Positions 1 through 8,593 of a stretch of DNA of 64,000 bases are shown here, in pieces. Source of the stretch: Halobacillus ihumii (GTDB taxonomy: Bacteria; Bacillota; Bacilli; Bacillales; Halobacillaceae). A program made the translations under genes and the position numbers. Position 1 is the stretch's first letter. Every line of letters starts with the position of its first letter. The notes below the pieces were generated by a model, which was given only the letters and a program-made list of their open reading frames with translations, had not been told where the DNA came from and searched no databases. The stretch spans positions 1,674,001 through 1,738,000 of the forward strand of contig NZ_CACVAO010000001.1 of NCBI RefSeq assembly GCF_902726645.1, written 5' to 3'.

Positions 1-286
1 AAAAGCGACGAATGTAACTAATTGATTCACGACCCCGCTCATCCACATAAGCATAGTTTTCCATGGTAAAAGGGACCTCTTTCCCTCGCTCAGCAAAAAT
101 GAGATGATCTTTTGATCCGATGTTTAAAAAAGGACGAAGAAAAAGAGGAGTCCCCCGGATTTCTGTCATACGCCCTTGACCAAGGACCATTAATTTTTGA
201 TCACTCGTTAAACCAAATTTCTTTTGCAATTCAGGGTGCAGTTGATCGAACTTTTCTCCTAACGCTTGATGATAAATGGATTTCAA
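1..286 (-). CDS. DUF4166 domain protein (3' end outside window)
   Basis: The reading frame begins at a TTG (284-286) and stays open to the window edge, giving 95 residues of N-terminus. GGAGG lies 9 bases upstream of the TTG, and no ATG serves better. The residues match the start of DUF4166 proteins: an ALG..F..LHPELQKKFGL opening, a G-x-G-x-M turn, a LFLRPFLNIG stretch, VPFT and a YVDERGRESISYIR strand. Function is unknown. In some Bacillus proteins this domain is fused to a membrane part, but here it starts at residue 1. The gene is not broken inside the window, only cut by its border. Family call fairly sure; role unknown. Confidence 0.7.
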   Translation of the reverse strand, partial: MKSIYHQALGEKFDQLHPELQKKFGLTSDQKLMVLGQGRMTEIRGTPLFLRPFLNIGSKDHLIFAERGKEVPFTMENYAYVDERGRESISYIRRF

Positions 287-349
287 GTGAATCTTCCTCC
301 TTATTTAAGGTTGTATGTAAGTGGGCTTTACTAAGCAGCCCACATTAAA

Positions 350-1876
350 TCACATGACTTCTTCAGCAAAATCACTGATTGAGTAGCCTTTTCGTTGTTT
401 CATCAGCCACCCTTGCTTCTCTAATTGACTGAACAACCGCTGGATATGTTTTGGCGGCCACTTATTCAACAGGCCAAACCAGCGGGTTTCGTGAAGCTTG
501 AGGCGCCGCAGCTTGTTTGTAGATTTACCCGCAAGCACTTGCACGAGTGTATGAGCAGGATGTTCTGTTCCATAATAGTGAACCAGATCAAGAACTTGCT
601 GAACATCTGAATAGTTTAATTCACGTCCTTTGATCGTAATAATAACGTCTTCCTCCGTGTATTCCGCTTCATCAAGCTGGACCTGCAGCTGATGAAGCAG
701 AGCCACAGCCTTTGCATTCACCTGATCATCGATATGACTCCGCCAGGCAAACAGTCGTTTGAACAGGCTCACATCACTTAGTTCTACCCTTGAGAGCCAT
801 AGTAAAAGTGACTCCGATCCCCTTTGAGGAAGTGCTGAGCTGGAGAGCTTATGATGCATTTCAAGCAGAGGATACGCATCAACGACGGCTGAATCCTCCT
901 GATATCTTTCAATTTGTCTGGCTACAGATAGTGCCGCATCTAAAGTATGCTGCACAGGACGAAGTTTCCCTTTCATGTTGATCAACTCTTGAATTTGACG
1001 AGTGAGACCTTTGTTTTGTAATGCAATTTCATTAAATTGGCGCTCGATGGTTTCGATTCGCTTGTGGGCACGCTCCACATGATATTCTTCCTGTAACGAG
1101 ACCTGATCACTGTCAAGATGATAGTAAACTGTATAGTCACAGTAATCACATCTACAGCCGACAGTCCTTTCAATGGAATAGAACTGCAATTGCTTATCAT
1201 GGCTGCACATCTCCATACGTCCTGTAAACCATTGCTTTGGAAAAGTTCGAAATGGTCTCATCACAATAGTAACACGGTCTCGCCATCTGGCTACATCTTC
1301 CGGATATTTGAGTTGGGAAAGTAATGCGGATTGATTCATTTGCTCGACAGCTTCTATGACGTCACGCTTGCTCTGAGTCAATTGAACGAGCGGATGCTTA
1401 TCAAAGCTTGCAGCTATTTTTTCTAACCAATAGTTTCGTGAATACTCTGCTATTTCAGCTACAAACAGATGGTCATTAAGAACTTGAATTAAGTGTTGTT
1501 CCAATTTTTCCGATGATAATTGCGTAACATCTGTGTCGTAAAGAAACCGCTTATCGAAAGGCAGACCAGCCTTTCTGGAAAGTTCAGTCCAAAGAAATAA
1601 TTCCGGTCTAATTAGATAAGGGTTTAACGTATCATCTTTAATAAAAGAGACAGGTAAAACGGTGTTCCCCTCAACTGATAAATAACGCTGCAGCCGATCT
1701 AATGGTAAATCTCTATACTTTACCTGATCAGCGATCACTTCATTAATTCGCGATAACAATCCTCGTTCGAACTTATGACCGATCGAGCGTATTTGTTTGT
1801 TCATGTTTCCAATAGGAGTAAGAATAATGTACGGGTAGCGATCGTTCTTGTAAGTCATACTTTCTGGCAGTCCCAT
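350..1876 (-). CDS. RQC-domain DNA-binding protein (RQC-minor type)
   Basis: A 508-residue protein. The start was placed at the ATG at 1874-1876 because AAAGGGGA precedes it; the open frame extends 22 codons further without a good ribosome-binding site. Visible parts are an N-terminal region beginning RYPYIILTPIG, a cysteine cluster C241-x-C243-x2-C246 likely to bind zinc, a charged coiled coil at about 265-305, and a C-terminal winged-helix-like segment (about 430-508) with HTLVQVLAGKSTNKLRRLKL, the pattern of RQC domains of RecQ helicases. No helicase motifs are present, so this is a stand-alone RQC-like DNA-binding protein. The RQC-minor label is from memory. What DNA it binds is not known. 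Confidence 0.5.
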   Translation of the reverse strand: MGLPESMTYKNDRYPYIILTPIGNMNKQIRSIGHKFERGLLSRINEVIADQVKYRDLPLDRLQRYLSVEGNTVLPVSFIKDDTLNPYLIRPELFLWTELSRKAGLPFDKRFLYDTDVTQLSSEKLEQHLIQVLNDHLFVAEIAEYSRNYWLEKIAASFDKHPLVQLTQSKRDVIEAVEQMNQSALLSQLKYPEDVARWRDRVTIVMRPFRTFPKQWFTGRMEMCSHDKQLQFYSIERTVGCRCDYCDYTVYYHLDSDQVSLQEEYHVERAHKRIETIERQFNEIALQNKGLTRQIQELINMKGKLRPVQHTLDAALSVARQIERYQEDSAVVDAYPLLEMHHKLSSSALPQRGSESLLLWLSRVELSDVSLFKRLFAWRSHIDDQVNAKAVALLHQLQVQLDEAEYTEEDVIITIKGRELNYSDVQQVLDLVHYYGTEHPAHTLVQVLAGKSTNKLRRLKLHETRWFGLLNKWPPKHIQRLFSQLEKQGWLMKQRKGYSISDFAEEVM

Positions 1877-2002
1877 AATGATTTCCCCTTTTAGAATTGA
1901 AGGATATACTACTATTATAGAAAAAGTATGTAAACTTACCAATAAATATTGTAATTTTGGGCTTAATCATGCGTCTTCCTTAATTTTATCATCAGAAATG
2001 AT

Positions 2003-2704
2003 TTAAGTGGACAAAATTTCGACGGGATAATCCAGAAACAGACCAGATTCAATCACCCCGGGGAGAGCGCTGATCTCTTGTTCCATTGTTGAGGTGATTT
2101 CTTCAAACTTAACATCTAACAACACGTTTCCTGCTTCTGTTATAACAGGCCCATCCTTTGACACTGCCATCCTCAAATTTACAGATTCAGGACTTAAAGC
2201 ATCGTACAGTTTCGTTTCCACTAAATGGATTGCCCTGGGATCTACTTCAATAGGCACAGCAAAAGCAGCCCCGAGCTCCGATACAAACTTACTTTCATCT
2301 ACGAGAATGAACGTTTTTTGGGCGCTAGCCATCACAAGCTTCTCAGCGAACAATGCTCCGCCGCGTCCTTTAATCAGCCTTTTCATGCCATCGACTTCAT
2401 CTGCCCCATCAAATCCCCAATCAGGTCTCGCTGCAGTTAACGTCGTTACAGGGATTCCGAGAACTGTACAGTTGAGAGCCGCTTCTTTAGAGGTAGGAAT
2501 TGCACGAACGTTCATCCGCTCTTTTTTCACCCGCTCAGCGATAGCTTGTAATGCTAGAAAGGCTGTAGAGCCGGATCCTACTCCTATCACGTCTCCATCT
2601 TTCACAAAATCACCCACCCGCTCCGCTACCTGCATTTTGTCCGATTGATTAGAGATTTCTCCTGACCAATTCAGTATGTTAGCTAATGAGTTATTCCACG
2701 TCAT
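2003..2704 (-). CDS. rpiA: Ribose-5-phosphate isomerase A
   Basis: RpiA interconverts ribose 5-phosphate and ribulose 5-phosphate in the non-oxidative pentose phosphate pathway, in the cytoplasm. The 233-residue product has the GxGSGSTA phosphate loop, the DGADEVD catalytic acid motif, the KGRGGALFAEKLV lysine motif and the C-terminal GVIESGLF. The start at 2702-2704 is preceded by GAGGTGAT at proper distance; the open frame extends 22 codons upstream without one. Length is close to the usual 220-235. It stands alone between the RQC protein and a repeat element. Confidence 0.93.
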   Translation of the reverse strand: MTWNNSLANILNWSGEISNQSDKMQVAERVGDFVKDGDVIGVGSGSTAFLALQAIAERVKKERMNVRAIPTSKEAALNCTVLGIPVTTLTAARPDWGFDGADEVDGMKRLIKGRGGALFAEKLVMASAQKTFILVDESKFVSELGAAFAVPIEVDPRAIHLVETKLYDALSPESVNLRMAVSKDGPVITEAGNVLLDVKFEEITSTMEQEISALPGVIESGLFLDYPVEILST

Positions 2705-2879
2705 TTCTATCACCTCGTCTTTTTTGTTATTCCCCAATTTCTTGTAAAAAAACAGGCTCAATTTCTTCATGTGAATGAGTAATTCTCATATATTGCACGG
2801 CAAGGAGTTTGGCAAGTAAAAAAGGAAGCATCTCCCAAGTCTAGGCAAGTAGAAATTTTGAAATAAATATTATTAAATT

Positions 2880-3253
2880 CAGCCGTTCCATCATCTAAAT
2901 TAGTAGAAGGTGGGAGGGGAAATAGCTCGCTTTCCGTGGGCGTACGGTGAGTCTCCTCGGCTTCGCCTGCGGGGCCTCACCCTGTACTATAATCCCACAG
3001 GAGTCTCGCATATCCCCTCCCACCTTTCTTTTAAAGGAGGAAGGAACGACTCCATCGCTGTAGACTCCATGACCATTGGTGGATGAGGATATCCGTTGAA
3101 GCAACTATTACCCAGCATTTTACAACCCGATTTTATTAAGATGGTTCCGTTTCTCCCATTCGCCTATAAAGAATACGGAACCTTACTCAGATTCAACAAA
3201 ATTGTGGAGCAACACGAATAGAAAGTGTCTGGCAATCTTATTTTTGTAAAAGA
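2880..3253. repeat. Interspersed GC-rich repeat, copy A (about 374 bp)
   Basis: This gene-free block matches the reverse complement of 35525-36141. Its inner core, 2907-3026, is GC-rich and bounded by inverted repeats (AAGGTGGGAGGGG at 2907-2919, CCCCTCCCACCTT at 3014-3026). The flank 3027-3253 carries the shared stretches GGAGTCTACAGCGATGGAG (reverse sense), TCAACAAAATTGT and TTGTAAAAGA. Open frames inside it lack ribosome-binding sites and follow the repeat, so I do not call them genes. It resembles the non-coding, palindromic interspersed elements of Bacillaceae genomes; mechanism of spread unknown. Confidence 0.85.
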
Positions 3254-3339
3254 ACCATTATGAAATGGACTCATGTATCAGGCAATGAATGAATACCTTA
3301 AACATAATATAAGAGAAAACATCATGAGGAGGGAATCTC

Positions 3340-3417
3340 ATGAGAAACGCCTACATCAAATTCACCATATTTTGTCTTTTTTTATTGCTGGCCTTACTTT
3401 ATGTAATGTTAAGGTAA
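3340..3417 (+). CDS. Small single-span membrane protein (25 residues)
   Basis: ATG at 3340 has GGAGG 8 bases upstream (AGGAGGGAATCTC). It encodes two charged or polar N-terminal stretches (MRNAYIK) followed by one hydrophobic segment of about 16 residues and a final Arg. This is the form of small bacterial membrane peptides. No family was recognised and the call rests on the ribosome-binding site and hydrophobic content. The stop lies at the edge of an inverted repeat shared with the lia operon end. Confidence 0.4.
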   Translation: MRNAYIKFTIFCLFLLLALLYVMLR

Positions 3418-3443
3418 TAGCCCCACCTGCCGGTGAGGCTATT
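3416..3443. terminator. Inverted repeat between the small ORF and liaR
   Basis: AATAGCC at 3416-3422 pairs with GGCTATT at 3437-3443, with an inner ACC/GGT pair. It sits at the 3' end of two convergent genes. No T tract follows on either strand, so termination is possible but unproven. Confidence 0.4.
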
Positions 3444-4074
3444 ACTCTGCAAGGTCATGTTTAAAAGCATAAATGACCGCCTGAGTACGGTCCTGTACCC
3501 CAAGCTTACCTAAAATGTTACTAACATGGACCTTGACTGTTTTTAAAGCGATAAACAGCTGCTCAGAAATTTCCTGGTTCGTTTTTCCTTCGGTCATGAG
3601 CAGCAGGATTTCCATTTCCCTGGATGTCAGCTGTTCATGAAGGTCTGTAGTCTGGGGCGTCCGCATTTTTGTCATAATCTTACCGGTAACCTCTGGCTCG
3701 AGAATTGACTGCCCGCCATATGTTGCCCGAATGGCATCAGCAATTTCACCTGCCTTAGACGTTTTCAACATATAACTCGTAGCTCCAGCCTCAAGAGCAG
3801 GATAAACTTTTTCATCATCAAGAAAACTCGTGACGATAATAATTTTAGCTTCCGGCCATTGATGAATAATTTGTTTCGTTGCTTCGATCCCGTCCATTTC
3901 TTCCATAACAAGATCCATCAAAATAATGTCCGGGCGTTGTGCTAAAGCCAGATCGACGGCCTCTTTTCCATCATTTGCTTCAGCGACTACCTCGATATCT
4001 GATTGCGCTGATAAATAAGCGGAAACACCGATACGGACCATTTCATGATCATCAGCGAATAATACAGTAATCAA
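3442..4074 (-). CDS. liaR: LiaR-type response regulator
   Basis: A 210-residue NarL/LuxR-family regulator. The receiver domain (1-120) has the acid pair at 8-9, the phospho-acceptor D54 in ILMDLVMEEMDG and the conserved Lys in MLKTSK. A LuxR helix-turn-helix follows at about 145-205 (LTSREMEILLLMTEGKTNQEISE). The gene overlaps liaS by 4 bases and ends a liaI-liaH-liaF-liaS-liaR operon. In Bacillus LiaR is activated by LiaS under cell-wall stress such as bacitracin or daptomycin and switches on liaIH. Assignment by similarity and gene order. Confidence 0.9.
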   Translation of the reverse strand: MITVLFADDHEMVRIGVSAYLSAQSDIEVVAEANDGKEAVDLALAQRPDIILMDLVMEEMDGIEATKQIIHQWPEAKIIIVTSFLDDEKVYPALEAGATSYMLKTSKAGEIADAIRATYGGQSILEPEVTGKIMTKMRTPQTTDLHEQLTSREMEILLLMTEGKTNQEISEQLFIALKTVKVHVSNILGKLGVQDRTQAVIYAFKHDLAE

Positions 4075-5111
4075 GATGGCTCTCCCCCTTTTACAAAATG
4101 AGGTACTTTCACTTCAAGTCTTGTTCCTTGTTCGGATAAGCTGACAACCTTTAACGTACCACCGACTTCCAAGGCTCGCTCCTGCATATTTTGCAGCCCA
4201 TAAGAGCTTGTTTTAGCCTCTTCTACATCAAATCCAATGCCATCATCCACTATTCTTAAGATAATATGATCATCTCTTTCAATCAGCATTACTGTCAGCG
4301 TATTGGCTTTAGCATGCCGCAGTGTGTTGGAGACAGCTTCTTGCAATATCCGAAATAGCTGGTCCTCGATTCCTTTTTCAAGCGACAACGGCTCAACGGT
4401 CCATTCAATGTTCATAGGCACTTTCTGTGTCAATTCATGTAAGAGCTCGTTACACCCTTCAGACAGTGATTTATCCTTGAGGGCGACTGGTCGCAAATGG
4501 AGAAGCAATGCCCTCATCTCAAGCTGTGACTGATGAATCATTTTCTCCACCATAGCCATCTGTCTGTCTCGAGGTTCAGTATCTGTTGACTTATTTTCAT
4601 TGATCGCTGACATCATCATGGACGCCGCAAATAATTGCTGACTCACAGAATCATGAAGCTCACGCGCTAAACGGTTCCTTTCCTGATGGACAACTTCCTG
4701 GAGACTTTTCTCCCGCTCTTTAGCACGTTCAGAAGCTAATCGCTGCGCTGTTTCTGTCTGTTTCTTAAATCGGGCTTCTATTTGCTTCATTTTTTCCTCT
4801 ATCTTCTGAAGATCGCCTCGATCCACATCATCGTACAAAACAGGATTTCCCTTGCCGATTTCATCAAGTTGATGCTCTACATATTGAAACTTCCTCTTTA
4901 AAGCATAGCCCTGGGTAATTCCAATGCCTAATCCGCCAGTGACTGACAACGCTAGTGCAAGAAGAATATAAGGTAAATCAAGCACTTCCCTCGCCCATAG
5001 ATCTGACCAATCTTTTAGGGGGAAGGCCGAAAAGGTAAACAGCAAGATAACCAGTGCAAAGAGAACAAACGATAATAGGCCGGCCAGGACTTGCTTCTGC
5101 CATCCATTCAT
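4071..5111 (-). CDS. liaS: LiaS-type sensor histidine kinase
   Basis: A 346-residue kinase with two N-terminal membrane segments (about 10-30 and 47-67) separated by a very short outer loop, as in intramembrane-sensing kinases. A HAMP-like linker and coiled coil (about 75-145) follow. The HisKA_3 motif has the phospho-acceptor at about H153 (ARELHDSVSQQL). The HATPase domain has NTLRHAKA and the DDGIGFD and YGLQNMQERA boxes. It overlaps liaF upstream and liaR downstream by 4 bases each, so the three are probably translationally coupled. Confidence 0.9.
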   Translation of the reverse strand: MNGWQKQVLAGLLSFVLFALVILLFTFSAFPLKDWSDLWAREVLDLPYILLALALSVTGGLGIGITQGYALKRKFQYVEHQLDEIGKGNPVLYDDVDRGDLQKIEEKMKQIEARFKKQTETAQRLASERAKEREKSLQEVVHQERNRLARELHDSVSQQLFAASMMMSAINENKSTDTEPRDRQMAMVEKMIHQSQLEMRALLLHLRPVALKDKSLSEGCNELLHELTQKVPMNIEWTVEPLSLEKGIEDQLFRILQEAVSNTLRHAKANTLTVMLIERDDHIILRIVDDGIGFDVEEAKTSSYGLQNMQERALEVGGTLKVVSLSEQGTRLEVKVPHFVKGGEPS

Positions 5112-5830
5112 ATCCGTTTCACCTCGATGTCTCCCGAAACGATCGAGGTAATAATTTTAACTCGAGGCTTGGTTGTAACGTACTCAGGTGTACGGTAGGA
5201 TACCATCTGATTAAATAACTTCGTTTTACGATATTGAAAAATAGCAGCCCGTCCAAGGATTGCACTATGGTGTACCGCTACTTCAAATTCATAAGGTACA
5301 TATATTTGCACATTACCAACTAAATGGCGGATCGAAATGACCGCCTCATCTTCAGGGAAAACGGCATGACTAAGATCAATAACACGATCACCAAACCCGC
5401 CATGGACATTGATATCCCGCCATTTATAAGACGTTCTGGCTGTCGTTTGATCACCGAATAACTTTTGCTTCACCAGCGGTTCAGTCCCCGCGTCAAAAGG
5501 AACATCATCCGCTTGTAAGTTTAAATGAATTCGCTCTGGTTCTTTTTTTGTTCGAAAGTAATGACGTATGAAAAGAACGATGACGACAATAATTAGAAAA
5601 CGAACGGCTATCATGTTTAAAATCGTCAAGGTTAGGCTGATTAATCCAATCCAGAATAGGATTTTCCCCCATACTTTTCGATACTTTTTCCAACCGATAT
5701 AGAGGAACAATCCTGAGAAAAGCACAGAAAAGATGAGACCGCCGTTAAAGAAGGTGATCTCAAGAAACAGGAGAATTACCCCTATGATTAAAATGGTGTT
5801 AATGGTACTCGTCGACATATGCTTAAACAT
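5108..5830 (-). CDS. liaF: LiaF-type membrane inhibitor of LiaS
   Basis: A 240-residue protein with four hydrophobic segments in the first 95 residues and a soluble C-terminal domain (about 130-240) of the cell-wall-active antibiotics response family, with GGFGDRVIDLSHAVFP and VGNVQIYVPYEFEV. In Bacillus LiaF keeps LiaS quiet in the absence of stress. AAGGAGGTT precedes the start. Its stop overlaps the liaS start (ATGA). A terminator lies between this gene and liaH. B. subtilis has an extra gene, liaG, at this place; it is absent here. Confidence 0.87.
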   Translation of the reverse strand: MFKHMSTSTINTILIIGVILLFLEITFFNGGLIFSVLFSGLFLYIGWKKYRKVWGKILFWIGLISLTLTILNMIAVRFLIIVVIVLFIRHYFRTKKEPERIHLNLQADDVPFDAGTEPLVKQKLFGDQTTARTSYKWRDINVHGGFGDRVIDLSHAVFPEDEAVISIRHLVGNVQIYVPYEFEVAVHHSAILGRAAIFQYRKTKLFNQMVSYRTPEYVTTKPRVKIITSIVSGDIEVKRI

Positions 5831-5882
5831 AAAGGTAACCTCCTTCGTCCGAGGGACCGGCTTTTAATGCTACTTATAGCAC

Positions 5883-5908
5883 CAAAAAGACGCAGTGTCC
5901 TGCGCCTT
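5883..5908 (-). terminator. Terminator between liaH and liaF
   Basis: Read on the minus strand, GGCGCAG and CTGCGTC pair around a GACA loop and are followed by TTTTT. Its place after liaH suggests partial termination, so that liaIH is made in excess over liaFSR, as is known in B. subtilis. Confidence 0.75.
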
Positions 5909-5925
5909 TCATGATACCATGATTC

Positions 5926-6567
5926 TTACTGTACCGTAACGTCCTCTGTATTCTTCATATCTTTTTCAAGCTGTGCAACTTTACTATCAAACGTATTACG
6001 GTAATAGGCACTATTTACTTTGTACTCTAAGTCTTCAATATAACGATCCATTTCGGAGAACCTGGCATACGGCTTGTCCGCTGTATCTTCCAAAACTTGA
6101 TTCATACGGTGATGAGCGCGGGCGATGTTTTCACGACCCATCAGCTCCATCCGCTTCACATGCATGTCCTTTAACTTGTGCTTCATTTCTTCATATTTCT
6201 GTTCAAGTGTTTCGAGCTGCTTGACCGCTTCTTCATAAGAACCCTTCAACCGTTTGGATCGCTCTTCATAGGCTTCACGTTCCTTAACTGCGAATTCATA
6301 CATCGTCTCTTCTCCAGCTTTTTGAGCTACTTCCGCCTGGTGCTTACGCTTGTCCACCATTTCTTCAGCCCTTTGCTGTTCACGTGAGAACTCGTCCTTT
6401 AATCGGTATTGGCGTTCAACCAGCTTGCGAACTTTTTCGGTTTCCTTTTCACTCTCGCGTAAGTATTGGTTCAACATCGCAATCGGATTCTTCTGTTCTT
6501 TCTGGTCCAAAGCATCATGCAAATCAGCCGTAATCGTATCCTTCAAACGTGTAAATAAATTAGCCAT
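5926..6567 (-). CDS. liaH: PspA/LiaH-family envelope stress protein
   Basis: A 213-residue, highly charged, almost wholly coiled-coil protein of the PspA/IM30/Vipp1 family, which forms oligomers on the inner face of the membrane under envelope damage. The opening MANLFTRLKDTITADLHDALDQ and the NQYLRESEKE helix are typical. Length is close to B. subtilis LiaH (225). AAGGAGAG lies before the ATG. It follows the small membrane gene (liaI-like), the anchor for LiaH in B. subtilis. Confidence 0.9.
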   Translation of the reverse strand: MANLFTRLKDTITADLHDALDQKEQKNPIAMLNQYLRESEKETEKVRKLVERQYRLKDEFSREQQRAEEMVDKRKHQAEVAQKAGEETMYEFAVKEREAYEERSKRLKGSYEEAVKQLETLEQKYEEMKHKLKDMHVKRMELMGRENIARAHHRMNQVLEDTADKPYARFSEMDRYIEDLEYKVNSAYYRNTFDSKVAQLEKDMKNTEDVTVQ

Positions 6568-6596
6568 CGCTAGTCTCTCCTTTTTTCATAATATGA

Positions 6597-6950
6597 TTAT
6601 TTGTTTAACTCAGCCCATTGTCTTTCAAAGTTCGTAAACGGGTCTGAAGTACTGCTTGATTCTATGATTGAATCGTCCTTACGCTTTGTCATTTTCTTAT
6701 AAATGACGTAAAGCACGTAGGCCGCAGCTAGTCCAATGACAGCAAAGATATTGGAGACAGCTATACTCAGAATCACTAATCCAAGCACAATCCAGGCAAT
6801 TTTGCCAAAGGTTGAGTCAGACTTCATGAATTGCTTAAATACTACATATAGCAGCCAGACGCTGACTCCCAATAAGACCATTGGACCAAGGTTAGCCAGC
6901 AGAACGCCCAGCGCCACAAGCCCTGCAATAAACAGCAAAAACTTTTTCAT
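6597..6950 (-). CDS. LiaI-like small membrane protein
   Basis: A 117-residue protein with a hydrophobic first 85 residues, readable as three to four membrane segments, then a charged cytoplasmic tail (KKMTKRKDDS...QWAELNK). AGGAGGGAAATACCG precedes the ATG. It is the first gene of the lia operon and takes the place of liaI, which anchors LiaH to the membrane. Sequence similarity to B. subtilis LiaI is weak by eye, so the name rests on position and topology. Confidence 0.65.
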   Translation of the reverse strand: MKKFLLFIAGLVALGVLLANLGPMVLLGVSVWLLYVVFKQFMKSDSTFGKIAWIVLGLVILSIAVSNIFAVIGLAAAYVLYVIYKKMTKRKDDSIIESSSTSDPFTNFERQWAELNK

Positions 6951-6983
6951 CGGTATTTCCCTCCTCGCTTATTTCTTATCTTC

Positions 6984-7046
6984 ATGATACGAGGAATGGA
7001 TGTTTTCCGTAATGAGCCAGGGATATATTTTCAACTAGGACCAGGG
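6984..7046 (-). promoter_or_regulatory. Likely LiaR-dependent promoter of the lia operon
   Basis: On the minus strand a TATCAT -10 box (6984-6989) lies 17 bases from a poor -35 TTACGG (7007-7012). The weak -35 fits an activator-dependent promoter. Two direct CCCTGG copies (plus-strand ccaggg at 7017-7022 and 7041-7046), 24 bases apart, lie just upstream and may be regulator half-sites. Binding by LiaR is an inference. Confidence 0.4.
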
Positions 7047-7128
7047 GCGTATCTTTTTACATAAATTATATGATTTACGCTGAAAATACACTTGTAAGGT
7101 TACTTTTTTGTGAGGAGTGAATTGATCT

Positions 7129-7260
7129 ATGGGCAAACGATCAAAGTCTAAACGGACTATTCAAAAAGGAAGAGATGCCGTTCAACCGGCCACAGGGGAA
7201 GAGAGAATCACCATATCAAAATCGGGTAAGGAATTAGGAGATAAAAAAGAGCAGGATTAA
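7129..7260 (+). CDS. Small basic hypothetical protein (43 residues)
   Basis: ATG at 7129 has GAGGAG 11 bases upstream. The product is polar and basic at the start (MGKRSKSKRTIQKGR) with a Gly/Lys/Glu-rich tail and no membrane segment. A strong hairpin with T run follows 10 bases after the stop, which supports a real short transcript. No family recognised. Divergent from the lia operon. Confidence 0.5.
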   Translation: MGKRSKSKRTIQKGRDAVQPATGEERITISKSGKELGDKKEQD

Positions 7261-7270
7261 TTTAAGAATG

Positions 7271-7307
7271 AAAAAGCCTGAAATCCAGCGAGGATTTCAG
7301 GCTTTTA
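7271..7307. terminator. Bidirectional terminator
   Basis: GCCTGAAATCC and GGATTTCAGGC form a perfect 11-bp stem around AGCGA, with A and T runs on both sides. It serves the 43-residue ORF on the plus strand and the M24 peptidase on the minus strand. Confidence 0.9.
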
Positions 7308-7310
7308 TGA

Positions 7311-8411
7311 TTATTCAATTATACGAAGTTCCTTTGGAGTTTTCGTTAATGTTTCATAACCATTCTCTGTAACGAGGACATCATCTTCTAAGCGTACTCC
7401 TCCGATTGCCGGATCATAGATCCCAGGTTCAATCGTATAAGTCATTCCTTCTTTTAATACCCCGTCATTCAAATGACTCATGGAAGGAAATTCGTGAACA
7501 TTGATGCCTAGACCATGTCCAATCCGATGTGGGAAAAGTTCACCATATCCAGCCTCTGTAATCAGGTCTCTTGCAGTTTGGTCAAGGTCCCCGATCCGGG
7601 TGCCAGGTTTACTGATTGAAAGAGAGGCTTCAAGTGCTTCTTTCACTTTTCCATAAATAGCTTTCTGTTCATCTGAAGCAGACTTATATGCAAAGGTACG
7701 AGTAATATCAGATGTGTACCCTTTCCAGACAACGCCTAAGTCAAATAGGACGAAATCTCCTGCTTTTAGCTTGCGGTCACCAGGGTTTCCGTGAGGCTGG
7801 CCAGACTTCTCACCGAATAATACCATGGTGGAGAAGGACATTTCAGCAACACCTTTTTTCTTGAGTTCATACTCAATTGTTGCAAGAACTTCCATTTCAG
7901 TAATGCCTTCCTCAAGAGCTTCTGTCCCAACTTTGACCCCGTAGTCAGCAAGTTCTGCTGCTTCACGCATAATGCTGATTTCGTTTTCATCTTTTACTAA
8001 ACGCATCTCGTTAAGCTGGCCTTCCACGTCAACAACGGTCACATCGTCAAACAGAGACAGCAGCGATTCACTGCGTCCATACGAGAGCACTTGTTTCTCA
8101 AATCCAACGGTGTTCACCTGAGAAATTCCATTCTGCTTCATTTTATCTGCCATCATCATCCAAGGGTCCTCATGATCTGCATAGCCAATTACTTCGTGAG
8201 TCCAGCCAGCATCGCGAATTTGACCCGCTTCCATGCCAGGAAGTACAACGATCGGATCTGCTTCTGCGAAAACGAGCAGTCCCAACAAACGCTCATGCGG
8301 ATCTGTATGAAAACCTGTTAGATAGAAGACGTTCTCTGTAGAATTTAAAAACGCAACATCAATATGATTCTCTTTTAAGTAATTTGAAAAACTAGTCAAT
8401 CTATGTTCCAT
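7311..8411 (-). CDS. M24 family Xaa-Pro peptidase
   Basis: A 366-residue metallopeptidase of the Xaa-Pro aminopeptidase/dipeptidase group (YkvY/YqhT/PepQ-like), expected to cleave peptides with proline in second position in the cytoplasm. The creatinase N-terminal domain covers about 1-135. The pita-bread catalytic domain has the five metal ligands D224, D235 (in GYTSDITRTFA), H299 (RIGHGLG), E328 (TIEPGIY) and E342 (RLEDDVLV). AGAAGGGATG precedes the ATG. Whether it is an aminopeptidase or dipeptidase cannot be told from the sequence. Confidence 0.87.
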   Translation of the reverse strand: MEHRLTSFSNYLKENHIDVAFLNSTENVFYLTGFHTDPHERLLGLLVFAEADPIVVLPGMEAGQIRDAGWTHEVIGYADHEDPWMMMADKMKQNGISQVNTVGFEKQVLSYGRSESLLSLFDDVTVVDVEGQLNEMRLVKDENEISIMREAAELADYGVKVGTEALEEGITEMEVLATIEYELKKKGVAEMSFSTMVLFGEKSGQPHGNPGDRKLKAGDFVLFDLGVVWKGYTSDITRTFAYKSASDEQKAIYGKVKEALEASLSISKPGTRIGDLDQTARDLITEAGYGELFPHRIGHGLGINVHEFPSMSHLNDGVLKEGMTYTIEPGIYDPAIGGVRLEDDVLVTENGYETLTKTPKELRIIE

Positions 8412-8504
8412 AAGATCATCCCTTCTCTATTACATTACCCTCTCCATCATATCTCAAAAAACCATTCACTCCAAATATGACAGAAATGCCATAACACCAA
8501 TTAT

Positions 8505-8547
8505 TCCCACCTCAGGTCATCCAGAATATGGATGACCTGAGGTGGGA
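8505..8547. repeat. Palindromic repeat, copy 1 (perfect 19-bp arms)
   Basis: TCCCACCTCAGGTCATCCA and its exact complement flank a GAATA loop. It lies in the gap between the M24 peptidase start and the lipoprotein terminator. Related copies occur at 43936-43976, 44635-44677 and 45910-45971. Confidence 0.9.
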
Positions 8548-8558
8548 GTTTATTCCAT

Positions 8559-8586
8559 AAAAAAAACGAGCACTATTCCGTGCTCG
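8559..8586 (-). terminator. Terminator of the lipoprotein gene
   Basis: Minus-strand CGAGCAC and GTGCTCG flank GGAATA and are followed by eight T. It lies just after the stop at 8594. Confidence 0.85.
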
Positions 8587-8593
8587 CTGCTTT

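Noticed and set aside
2094..2648. 184-residue open frame opposite rpiA
   Set aside because: It is the antisense shadow of a certain gene, with no ribosome-binding site and no recognisable domain.
2895..3104. Open frames within repeat copy A
   Set aside because: The reading follows the GC-rich repeat and recurs with it in copy B; no start signal and no protein family.
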